A DNA stretch of 34,305 bases. Origin: a bacterium (GTDB taxonomy: Bacteria; Verrucomicrobiota; Verrucomicrobiia; Limisphaerales; RI-55). Under the pieces are notes generated by a model, which made no database searches, was not told the DNA's origin, and saw only the letters and a list, made by a program, of their open reading frames with translations. Shown here piece by piece: positions 1 to 6,489 of this stretch (positions within the stretch are counted from its first letter, which is position 1; every line of letters begins with the position of its first letter). Location: positions 221,923-256,227 of the forward strand of contig WGOC01000022.1 of assembly GCA_016124235.1 (NCBI GenBank). Direction: 5' to 3'. The translations under genes were made by a program, and so were the position numbers.

Positions 1-687
1 TACTAGAATTTGTGGTTTGGTCCGGCGCAGGACTCCGGTCCACGAATTCCGAAGGTGGATGATTTCCGCCTCGATTGCGTGTTCAGCGAGGAACCGTTCG
101 ACGCCTTTCATCGACGCGTCAATCCAGTCCCATTTTTGCCGCAGTTCAGGACAGAAGTCGTGCCAGACGATAAAGCCGCCTTCCTTGATTCGGGGGAATA
201 CTTTGCGCGAATCGCCGAGGACAAGGTCCGTGTCGTGAGCGGCATCGACAAAGACCAGCGCCAGGTCCTTCAGTTCGGTTGGCATTTCCCACGCGGCCGT
301 GTCTGCGTAGATTTGCCGGACGTTGGGGATGTTCCGCTCCCGGAAGTAGAGACCTATTTGCTCGCGTGTTAAAAGGTGTGTGATGAGCTGGCCACTCGCC
401 GAGCCAAGCTGCTCCGGTAGAATATTTACTGTATGAACGACGCCACGCTCTGAGAGATTGGTGGCGAGTTTGTACGCACTGCGCCCATGGGAAGTGCCGA
501 GATCCAGGCAATCGCCGGAAACGTTGGCGGCCAACGTGCAAAGAACCTCGGCGTCGCGGCGTTTTCGCCCGAAGAGTTCGCAGTCGTTCTCAACGGTGTC
601 AAGATCCGTCTCGAGGAGCAAGCCGTCGACCTCCAGACCAAAGTGTGCTTTCAGTTCATCGATCGAATCGACTGTTTTTATAATCAT
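1..687 (-). CDS. class I SAM-dependent methyltransferase (3' end cut by window edge)
   Basis: An open frame of 229 codons runs from an ATG at 687 to position 1 with no stop, so the C-terminus lies outside the window. The translation has a glycine-rich SAM-binding motif (LDLGTSHG, around residues 60-67). Later come a VDAAHDTD segment and an IVWHDFCP segment, as in Methyltransf_24/CmcI-like proteins, where an acidic residue after motif I and a D/H-containing strand follow in this order. The substrate cannot be told. It lies downstream of flagellin on the same strand, separated by a strong hairpin. A role in modifying flagellin or its glycans is possible but unproven. It could equally be an unrelated small-molecule methylase. 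The fold assignment is fairly sure; the function is not. Confidence 0.8.
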   Translation of the reverse strand, partial: MIIKTVDSIDELKAHFGLEVDGLLLETDLDTVENDCELFGRKRRDAEVLCTLAANVSGDCLDLGTSHGRSAYKLATNLSERGVVHTVNILPEQLGSASGQLITHLLTREQIGLYFRERNIPNVRQIYADTAAWEMPTELKDLALVFVDAAHDTDLVLGDSRKVFPRIKEGGFIVWHDFCPELRQKWDWIDASMKGVERFLAEHAIEAEIIHLRNSWTGVLRRTKPQILV

Positions 688-725
688 GAGCCATCCTTGG
701 ACGCTTTGTTCGGTCTAGTTACGGA

Positions 726-766
726 GGGACGGAAAGCCCTACCTTGCCCGAGGGTCCTTTCCGCCC
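726..766 (-). terminator. strong hairpin after flagellin, candidate terminator
   Basis: A long inverted repeat lies between the flagellin stop (815) and the methyltransferase start. The left arm is GGGACGGAAAGCCCT (726-740). The right arm is AGGG (751-754) plus CTTTCCGCCC (757-766), with a small bulge. On the minus strand it follows flagellin. There is no clear run of T after it, so it may be an mRNA 3'-end stabiliser rather than a classic intrinsic terminator. Confidence 0.5.
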
Positions 767-814
767 GCGTCTATTGATCGCCCCAACGCAAGCGGCGACG
801 TTTCAACCGCGAAC

Positions 815-1624
815 TTATTGCAGCAATCGGAGCACGCTCTGCGGGAGCTGGTTGGCTTGCGCGAGCATGGCGGTGCCGGATTGCACGAGAATGTTGTATC
901 GAGCGTATTGGGTGGACTCGTCCGCAACGTCGACGTCCTGGATTACCGAGCTGGCGGCGGCGAGATTTTCCTTGCTCACCATCAGCTGTTCGGACGTGAA
1001 ATTCAGGCGGCTCTGGTAGGCACCAATGTTCGCGCGGTCGGATGCGAGTTGGGTGATCGCGGTCTTGACATAGCCAAGTGCGGTCACCGCGGCGCCGGTG
1101 GTGGAAATGGTCGTCGATGCCGCCGTCGCGTTCGCGTATTGTCCCACACTCAGGTCAATCCCGTTCATTGTGAACGTGCCGCCTTCGGAATCGATGGTCA
1201 CATTCAGCGGCGTGGTGGAGAACAGGCTGACGCCGTTGAACTCGCGGCTGGCCGTGTTGGTGACATAGCCCTGGAGCTGCGTGAATTCCGAATTATAGAG
1301 TTGGCGGTCGGCGTCGGACTTGGTGACGTCCTGGGCCAGGATCGCGAGTTCGCTCATGCGATCGTAGGCCTTGGCGACTTTCTTGAGGTAGCCGTCCTGC
1401 GTCTGAGTAAACGAGATGGCGTTGCCGACGTTGGACTTCGCGGCGGCGATGCGCTTGATCTGCGCGTCGAGTCGGGAAGCCACGGCGAGACCGGCGGCGT
1501 CATCGGCGGGGTTGACGATTTTGGAACCGCTGCTTAATCGCGAGAGCGATTTACTCAGCATTTCCGTGCTGGTTTGCAGGTTGGAGGCGGCTGCCTGGGC
1601 CTGCGTGTTGGTGTTGATGACCAT
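815..1624 (-). CDS. flagellin
   Basis: This encodes the filament protein of the bacterial flagellum (hag/fliC type), exported by the flagellar type III apparatus and polymerised outside the cell. At 269 residues it is short. It has the conserved flagellin N-terminal helix region (INTNTQAQAAASNLQ..., then LSSGSKIVNPADDAAGLAVA around residues 29-50) and the C-terminal helix region (DVADESTQYARYNILVQSG... ending LPQSVLRLLQ). The variable central domain is small, as in Bacillus Hag-like minimal flagellins. It is the last gene of fliW-csrA-flagellin on the minus strand, 59 nt after csrA. No convincing Shine-Dalgarno sequence precedes the ATG. The start region is instead part of an inverted repeat with the end of csrA, which suggests control by CsrA and by translational coupling. 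The family call is near certain. Confidence 0.97.
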   Translation of the reverse strand: MVINTNTQAQAAASNLQTSTEMLSKSLSRLSSGSKIVNPADDAAGLAVASRLDAQIKRIAAAKSNVGNAISFTQTQDGYLKKVAKAYDRMSELAILAQDVTKSDADRQLYNSEFTQLQGYVTNTASREFNGVSLFSTTPLNVTIDSEGGTFTMNGIDLSVGQYANATAASTTISTTGAAVTALGYVKTAITQLASDRANIGAYQSRLNFTSEQLMVSKENLAAASSVIQDVDVADESTQYARYNILVQSGTAMLAQANQLPQSVLRLLQ

Positions 1625-1632
1625 ACTGTCTT

Positions 1633-1706
1633 AGGTGGTTGTTTGTTGTTACTCTGGTGTTTGGCGTTCCTTGCCGGGCGGCGTCATGTGAGTGACACAA
1701 CCACCT
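1633..1706 (-). promoter_or_regulatory. flagellin mRNA leader: 10-bp long-range stem with a CsrA-type GGA loop
   Basis: In the minus-strand transcript the end of csrA contains AGGTGGTTGT (1706-1697). The sequence just before the flagellin ATG contains its exact complement ACAACCACCT (1642-1633), which ends 9 nt before the start codon at 1624. The 54-nt interior contains the csrA stop and a small GGC-AAGGAAC-GCC hairpin (1675-1663). That hairpin displays GGA in its loop, the core of CsrA sites. Pairing would block ribosome access, and a ribosome finishing csrA would cover the 5' arm. The complementarity is seen directly; the regulation is inferred from the FliW-CsrA-Hag system. Confidence 0.55.
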
Positions 1707-1953
1707 GGCTTTCCGGGGATTCCTTGCTGGCTGGCGAAGCGGACTTGATCCGCGGTACGGTTCGTTTGCCCGTCGTCAGCGCTTGCTTGTTACTGCGTTG
1801 AATTTCGTCGTAGACCTCCTGGCGATGGACCGGTACATCGGCCGGCGCCTGGATGCCCACCTTCACCACGTCGCCGTCGAGCCGCACGATTTTCACCGTG
1901 ATGCGTCCGTCGATGACGATGCTTTCGTTGATCTTGCGGGAAAGGATCAGCAT
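1684..1953 (-). CDS. csrA: carbon storage regulator CsrA
   Basis: CsrA is a small dimeric RNA-binding protein that represses translation by binding GGA motifs in leader RNAs. In FliW-containing bacteria its main target is flagellin mRNA. The first 60 or so residues match the family well: MLILSRKINESIVIDG at the N-terminus, then VKVGIQAPADVPVHRQEVYDEI. At 89 residues it is longer than the usual 60-75. The extra tail is basic then polar and looks disordered. Its ATG follows the fliW stop by 7 nt. The fliW stop TGA runs into GAGG, which serves as the ribosome binding site, so the two genes are probably translationally coupled. The end of the gene doubles as one arm of the flagellin leader stem. 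Confidence 0.96.
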   Translation of the reverse strand: MLILSRKINESIVIDGRITVKIVRLDGDVVKVGIQAPADVPVHRQEVYDEIQRSNKQALTTGKRTVPRIKSASPASKESPESQVVVSLT

Positions 1954-1960
1954 GTTGACC

Positions 1961-2392
1961 TCAGTGCGTGGCCGCGAGTTTGTGGTTGAGGGAATAATCC
2001 GCCACGTTCAGCGGAACCACTTGTTTGCCGATCAAGGTAAACCGGTTGAGCACGATGGGCCCCTTGAGGTTCACCGAGGCGGCTCCGTCGGCCTGGATGG
2101 TAACGATGTTGAAAACGAGGGCGTCCTGCGGCGATTGCAGGCCCAAAAACGCGGTGTCTTCTTCGCTCAATTCGGGTTTGTAATTGGCGACGACCGCACA
2201 CGGCGAGACCACCAAGAAAGCGAGATTCGGATCGTCCAGCATTTGCAGCCACAGAAATGGTGCCTCTTCCGGGTTGGAGAGCAGGACGTATTTCTTGATG
2301 CGCTCGAAGCCCAGCAAGCCGCCCGGCAGATGGATGACATTCTCGGTTTTAATCGTGACCGGAGTCAGTTCGTTGAGTTCAGCCGTATTCAT
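1961..2392 (-). CDS. fliW: flagellar assembly factor FliW
   Basis: FliW is a cytoplasmic protein that binds either flagellin or CsrA. When flagellin leaves the cell, FliW is freed, sequesters CsrA and so allows flagellin translation; when flagellin accumulates the reverse holds. The 143-residue length is typical. Recognisable segments are IHLPGGLLGFERIKKYVLL near the N-terminus, FLWLQMLDDPNLAFLVVSP in the middle, and VNLKGPIVLN toward the end, all FliW signatures. It heads the three-gene operon and is preceded by a sigma-54 type promoter whose predicted start lies only about 14 nt before the ATG. No clear Shine-Dalgarno is visible in that short leader. Confidence 0.96.
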   Translation of the reverse strand: MNTAELNELTPVTIKTENVIHLPGGLLGFERIKKYVLLSNPEEAPFLWLQMLDDPNLAFLVVSPCAVVANYKPELSEEDTAFLGLQSPQDALVFNIVTIQADGAASVNLKGPIVLNRFTLIGKQVVPLNVADYSLNHKLAATH

Positions 2393-2416
2393 GATGACAA
2401 AGCTGTTGGCCGTTTT

Positions 2417-2432
2417 AGCAACGCCAATGCCA
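2417..2432 (-). promoter_or_regulatory. sigma-54 (-24/-12) promoter of the fliW operon
   Basis: On the minus strand 2432-2417 reads TGGCATTGGCGTTGCT. This fits the sigma-54 consensus TGGCACGN4TTGCW at all but two consensus positions and has the required 10 nt between the GG and GC pairs. The GC element falls 26 nt before the fliW ATG, giving a predicted start near 2406. Many flagellar genes use sigma-54, and an activator of that class is encoded at 9777-11246. The match is seen; use in vivo is inferred. Confidence 0.65.
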
Positions 2433-2443
2433 CCACCTTGCGG

Positions 2444-2460
2444 TCGTTGATGCGCAACGA
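2444..2460. promoter_or_regulatory. palindrome upstream of the sigma-54 promoter
   Basis: TCGTTG (2444-2449), five bases, then CAACGA (2455-2460) form a perfect 6+6 bp inverted repeat. Its centre lies about 46 bp upstream of the predicted fliW transcription start. It could be a site for a dimeric regulator. This is closer to the promoter than most enhancer sites of sigma-54 activators, so the role is uncertain. Confidence 0.35.
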
Positions 2461-2794
2461 GTTAAGCAAATGCCCGAGCCTGAAGCGCCCGGCACATTCG
2501 ATCGGTATCCGGCAAGAATGACCGGGTAGGCAGAACTTTTCTACCAACCGGAATGGTGATGAACTGGCGTGCGGGTCGACCGTGCAAGAGTGCGCAGATT
2601 GGCCTCATGAACGGTAATCATGCCAGCGTCCACGAGGAGGCAGCTCATCCATTCGGAGTCTGTCGTAGCCTGGGATTATGATTTACGCGAGACGGTTCTC
2701 TGGTAGTCTGCAACAGTTCAGAGCCGCATAGGGATGAATGACTTGAGGTGTCCCGGGGTTTGTGCGGTTTCCCATTTCAATCCGCGACGATCAC

Positions 2795-3766
2795 ATGAAG
2801 AACATCGAACCCAAATGGTTTCACCGACCACGTGGTGTTTCGGCCTTCACACTGATTGAACTGCTGGTGGTGATCGCCATCATTGGGATTCTCGCGGCGC
2901 TGATCCTGACTGCCGTTGGGCACGCCCAAGCGCACGCTCAGCGGACGGTGTGCATCAACAACCAGAAGAATCTGATCCAGGCATTCGTCATGTTTGCCGG
3001 CGATCACGGCGATGCGCTTCCAAACAACTTTGGACGCGGCTTTAAATCGGCATCGAGTAGCGCAGGCGGCTTTCGCGTAAATGAGCTGCCGCCGGATGGG
3101 AATCCGCCTTGGGTGGTCAATCCATTGTGGAACCCCAAGGACAGCGGTTCCGGAGTATGGGAACCGTCGATGCAAGCTTACACGGCAAGTACTCTGATCA
3201 ATCCCGAAATCTCCGCTTTCGCCGATTATATTAAGAATCCTGGCGTCTACAAATGTCCTGCTGACAAGACGGGCTATAAATCGTGGGGAAAGTTCGTTCC
3301 GGCCGTGCGCAGCTACAGCATGAATGCGTTCATGGATGGGCCTTCGAGTGGCGCGTTGCCGAATCGAAATGATTGCGTTTGGTATCGCAATTTGGCGCAG
3401 ATCGATAAGCCTTCGAGGCGCTTGGTTTTTGTCGAGGAAGCCCCGGGTACGGTTACCTGCATTGCGTTTGGAATTAACATTGTTACATTCACAGGCGGTC
3501 CCAATAATATCCTTTATGATGTTCCCTCAACGAGCCATCAAGGCTCTGGAGTGGTGACGTTCGCCGATGGACACGTGGAGGTACACAAGTGGCTCGATCC
3601 AATCACTCGTACCCGGTTTCTCAACTCCGATGGGACACCGTCATTTTCCAGCTCTGGTGGGATATTGGATCCGTATCAGATCAGCGGGACGCAACTCCAC
3701 GTGAGCGATGGCAGCCCAGACGTCAGATGGCTCAGCGATCACGCCACATCCGTAACGGTTCAATGA
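2795..3766 (+). CDS. type II secretion/pilin-like pseudopilin with H-x-DG tail
   Basis: This is a secreted or envelope pseudopilin of the large PVC family with a prepilin N-terminal cleavage/methylation domain (DUF1559-like, H-X9-DG C-terminus). The ATG at 2795 gives 323 residues; a GTG at 2762 in frame would add 11. The leader RPRGVSA is followed by [19 protein letters not shown]. Prepilin peptidase would therefore cut after Ala17, with Glu at position 5 of the mature protein. The C-terminal part contains [14 protein letters not shown], the usual end motif. Verrucomicrobia and Planctomycetes carry many copies of this family, often as single genes. The exact role is unknown, so a pilus or secretion function is only inferred. 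It stands alone and converges on the DUF2959 gene. Confidence 0.88.
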   Translation: MKNIEPKWFHRPRGVSAFTLIELLVVIAIIGILAALILTAVGHAQAHAQRTVCINNQKNLIQAFVMFAGDHGDALPNNFGRGFKSASSSAGGFRVNELPPDGNPPWVVNPLWNPKDSGSGVWEPSMQAYTASTLINPEISAFADYIKNPGVYKCPADKTGYKSWGKFVPAVRSYSMNAFMDGPSSGALPNRNDCVWYRNLAQIDKPSRRLVFVEEAPGTVTCIAFGINIVTFTGGPNNILYDVPSTSHQGSGVVTFADGHVEVHKWLDPITRTRFLNSDGTPSFSSSGGILDPYQISGTQLHVSDGSPDVRWLSDHATSVTVQ

Positions 3767-3850
3767 TTTCCACCTTTACTGACGCCGGCTCAGGTCGAGT
3801 GGCGCGCACGTTCGAAGAATCGTTCATCTAAACCTAACAGCGGCGTTGTT

Positions 3851-4540
3851 CTATTGCTGCTGTTCGAGGTCCTTGACGAAGCTTTCAGTCTGCTGAATGG
3901 AGTGATTCATGTCGCCGATCAGACGGTTGATCTCCGCGCTGATGCTATCGGCTTCGTTTTTGAGGGAACCGATTGCGGCGGCATTCAGGTTGTGCTTCAG
4001 ATAGAGGGTATAGTCGCGCATTTTGGTAAGCACGGGCGCCATGCTATTTTCGGCGTTCACCAGCGAGGAATGCAGTTCGTTGTAGCGCACGCGAGTCTGA
4101 TTGAGTTTGCTGCGGCTGTCGGCGCGAAGGTTGGGGCTGGAGATCTCACCGATCTCCTTGTCCCACTCGGCGAACAAGTCGCCCGCGATCTGTTCGACTT
4201 TGCGAATGCGGCCACTCACTGCGCCGGCTTTGCGTTCGCAATCGTCATACTCTGCCTTGAATGCGTTGTAGCGTTTCTCAAGTTCACCACCTTCAAAGCC
4301 AGTCAGTTCCTTCAACTGCGTCAACGCGTCCTTGAATTGTTCGGTGGCAGCCTGCTGGGCGTCTCCGGCGTTGTGCAGCGAATCCTTGAGCAGGTCACGC
4401 TTCTCTTTGCCGAAGGTTTCCATCAACGAATAGTACGTCGACCGGCACCCGGTCAGGGCGAGCACGCATAATAATACGGCCAGGGCCGCACGAATGCGGC
4501 CACTGGCGTCGAAGGTTGATGGTTTTGAAAGGGAGTTCAT
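3851..4540 (-). CDS. DUF2959 family lipoprotein
   Basis: This 229-residue exported protein has a basic N-terminal region, a hydrophobic stretch and a lipobox ending LTGC, so Cys32 would be lipidated. The rest is rich in charged and polar residues with heptad-like helices, probably coiled coil. The segments STYYSLMETFGKEKRDLL, GGELEKRYNAFKAEYDDCE and LYLKHNLNAAAIGSL are characteristic of DUF2959, a family of unknown function found in Vibrio and others. The start codon overlaps the stop of the upstream mscS gene by 4 nt (ATGA), so the two are translationally coupled. A function at the envelope together with the channel is a reasonable inference but is not known. Confidence 0.9.
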   Translation of the reverse strand: MNSLSKPSTFDASGRIRAALAVLLCVLALTGCRSTYYSLMETFGKEKRDLLKDSLHNAGDAQQAATEQFKDALTQLKELTGFEGGELEKRYNAFKAEYDDCERKAGAVSGRIRKVEQIAGDLFAEWDKEIGEISSPNLRADSRSKLNQTRVRYNELHSSLVNAENSMAPVLTKMRDYTLYLKHNLNAAAIGSLKNEADSISAEINRLIGDMNHSIQQTESFVKDLEQQQ

Positions 4541-5391
4541 GAATTGCCGGCTTGATAGAGATGCACGTCACGTTGCGGGAAGGGAATGCTGATGCCTTCC
4601 GCGTCGAACGTCTTCTTCATTTTTTCATTCGTGTCAAAGAAGACATTCCAGAAGTCGGAACTGTTCACCCAAGCCCGGCAGGTGAAGTTGACACTGCTGT
4701 CGGCCAGCGCGCTGAGCACGATCGCCGGGGCCGGATCGGTAAGGATGCGCGAGTCGGCTTCGATCACGCGTTTGATCGTGGCCTTCACCTTGTCGATGTC
4801 GTCGGTGTAGCTCACGCCAAAGGTCCAATCGACACGACGAGTGGAGTGCGCCGAGTAGTTGGTGATGTTGCCGCCGATGATTCCCGAGTTGGGGACGATC
4901 ACCTTCTTATTGTCAGGAGTTTTGAAGACTGTTGTGAAAACCTGAATTTCCTCAACCAATCCGGCGGTGCCGGCCGCTTCGATATAGTCGCCCTTCTTGA
5001 ACGGGCGGAAAATGATCAACATGAAACCGGCGGCAAAATTGGACAGCGAGTTTTGCAATGCCAGGCCGATGGCCAGCCCAGCGGCGCCCAGTACCGCAAC
5101 AAAGGAGGTTGTGACGACCCCTACTGCGTTCAACGCCGCGACGACGACAAACGCCAGCATCGCGATGTAGCTGATGTTGACAACAAAGGAGGAAATGATG
5201 GGATCAAGATTGCGCTTCTGCAGGACACGAGTGACACCCGAACGGATCATGCTGGCGATCCAACGACCGATGATGAGTATGGCTAGCGCACCCAGGATCT
5301 TGAGACCATAGGCGCTGGCATAGCCGACCAATTGCACTTTGAGTGCGGCCAGCCATTCGGTTGCTTTTTGCGTGATTTGTGTCTCGTCCAT
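4537..5391 (-). CDS. small-conductance mechanosensitive channel, MscS family
   Basis: This inner-membrane channel of 284 residues opens under membrane tension and releases solutes during hypo-osmotic shock. Three hydrophobic helices are visible at about residues 28-46, 65-90 and 93-125. The third is the pore helix, with the MscS pattern GAAGLAIGLALQNSLSNFAAG. It is followed by the beta domain signature FRPFKKGDYIE and VPNSGIIGGNITNYS. Length and order match E. coli MscS (286 residues). It overlaps the DUF2959 lipoprotein gene by 4 nt and lies just downstream of the DUF481 gene terminator, so it probably has its own promoter. The family call is near certain. Confidence 0.96.
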   Translation of the reverse strand: MDETQITQKATEWLAALKVQLVGYASAYGLKILGALAILIIGRWIASMIRSGVTRVLQKRNLDPIISSFVVNISYIAMLAFVVVAALNAVGVVTTSFVAVLGAAGLAIGLALQNSLSNFAAGFMLIIFRPFKKGDYIEAAGTAGLVEEIQVFTTVFKTPDNKKVIVPNSGIIGGNITNYSAHSTRRVDWTFGVSYTDDIDKVKATIKRVIEADSRILTDPAPAIVLSALADSSVNFTCRAWVNSSDFWNVFFDTNEKMKKTFDAEGISIPFPQRDVHLYQAGNS

Positions 5392-5425
5392 TTCTCAGGT
5401 TTTTTCTTCGAGGATTAACGGCAAT

Positions 5426-5458
5426 AAAAAAACGGAGGCAACGTGGGCTGCCTCCGTT
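5426..5458 (-). terminator. intrinsic terminator of the DUF481 gene
   Basis: A perfect 10-bp stem AACGGAGGCA (5431-5440) and TGCCTCCGTT (5449-5458) with an 8-nt loop is followed on the minus strand by a run of seven T (5432-5426). It lies 18 nt past the DUF481 stop. Confidence 0.93.
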
Positions 5459-5476
5459 GGAAACAACCAGCGTCGG

Positions 5477-6247
5477 TTAGAAAGTATAGCCGATGCCGGC
5501 GACGAGCTTCAAGTCGTTGTGTTTGAAAGTCGCTGCGGGTCGGCTGCGGTAGGTATCCGTCAGCACCACGCGCAGGTCGATCGCTTCGGTGATCTTACTG
5601 GCCACGCCGATTTCGAGATCAGTCACGTTGTTTTCCAGATCATCAAGCTGCGGCGTGAAATCGAGCGTCTGCCACAAACGCGACTTGTCGGTGATCTTCC
5701 AGGTAAACTTCTCGGCCGCGTAAATGGTGGCGTAGTCGTTGTTGAGACCACCTACACGTTCGATGACGTAGCCGGGACCGACCTCAGCGCTGAGGTTGAA
5801 GCGCTTGTTGTCGTTAACCCCTTCCTTGAGGAAATAATAACCGAGACCGGCAGCGACGGTGACGCGGTAATCAATCTTGGCGATGCCGTCGTAGAGCGCG
5901 CCGACACGACCGAATCCGTACCAGCGGTTATCTTTGCCGAACAACCAGTTGTACTGGCCGAAACCGTTGACAAATTCATTGTTCTTGGTGCCGTCATTTT
6001 CGCCATATCCGCCGTTCAAACCGAGGGATACTTCGTTGTTACTCCATTTCTTGCTTCCGGCGTAGCTGGCGGTGAAAAGCGCTGTGTCGCTATTGCCCTT
6101 GGTAAGCGTCAACCCGAGCGCGGCGTTTTGCTTCCACTTCGGCGCGTCGTCAGGCTTTTTGGCGTCCTGGGCGTTTGCAGTTTGGGTTGCCAGTCCTCCG
6201 GTCAACGCGACGACCGAAGCCAGAGTAAGTTGAGTGGTGGTTTTCAT
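5477..6247 (-). CDS. DUF481 family outer-membrane beta-barrel protein
   Basis: A 256-residue exported protein. The first 26 residues form a signal peptide ending TANA. The mature part alternates polar and hydrophobic residues in short beta strands and ends in GIGYTF, an aromatic C-terminal residue typical of barrels inserted by BamA. The phrases LGLTLTKGNSDT and WYGFGRVGALYDGIA are those of the DUF481 (YdiY-like) family, predicted salt-induced outer-membrane proteins. It is a single gene with its own terminator. The neighbouring MscS channel makes an osmotic or envelope role attractive, but that is only an association. Confidence 0.88.
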   Translation of the reverse strand: MKTTTQLTLASVVALTGGLATQTANAQDAKKPDDAPKWKQNAALGLTLTKGNSDTALFTASYAGSKKWSNNEVSLGLNGGYGENDGTKNNEFVNGFGQYNWLFGKDNRWYGFGRVGALYDGIAKIDYRVTVAAGLGYYFLKEGVNDNKRFNLSAEVGPGYVIERVGGLNNDYATIYAAEKFTWKITDKSRLWQTLDFTPQLDDLENNVTDLEIGVASKITEAIDLRVVLTDTYRSRPAATFKHNDLKLVAGIGYTF

Positions 6248-6489
6248 TTCGATGGTTGTTGAATTGAATTCGGGGAGGTTGCTGGTTCTGTCAAATGGAC
6301 ATCGGCCATTCCGACCTGGTCAACCTCATTGGGCACAATGTTTCCGATGGGATGATTGCCGGTTCCGAATTGCCGAACTGTGTCTTTCCGAAGCCGGTTC
6401 GGCCAAGTCAAAAATTGCCCAAACCAGCGGTTCGGTTACCTCCGCAAATTTCTGTTCTGTCCCTTGTAACCTTCGCCTATGTTTTCGCC

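Larger units (their letters stand above)
2393..2794. other. intergenic region between fliW and the pseudopilin gene
   Basis: About 400 bases lie between the divergent fliW and pseudopilin genes. The fliW-proximal part holds the sigma-54 promoter and the palindrome described separately. In the remainder (about 2465-2790) I see no gene, no clear sigma-70 promoter and no structured RNA. The pseudopilin start lacks an obvious ribosome binding site. Confidence 0.6.

Noticed and set aside
818..1537. Long plus-strand open frame (239 codons) opposite flagellin
   Set aside because: It is the antisense shadow of the flagellin gene, has no family features, and the minus-strand protein is unmistakable.
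6295..6489. N-terminal extension of proA by 65 codons
   Set aside because: The codons are open but the sequence does not resemble ProA, while the ATG at 6490 gives the normal N-terminus. A 7-bp inverted repeat (6372-6378/6397-6403) lies here without a clear role.
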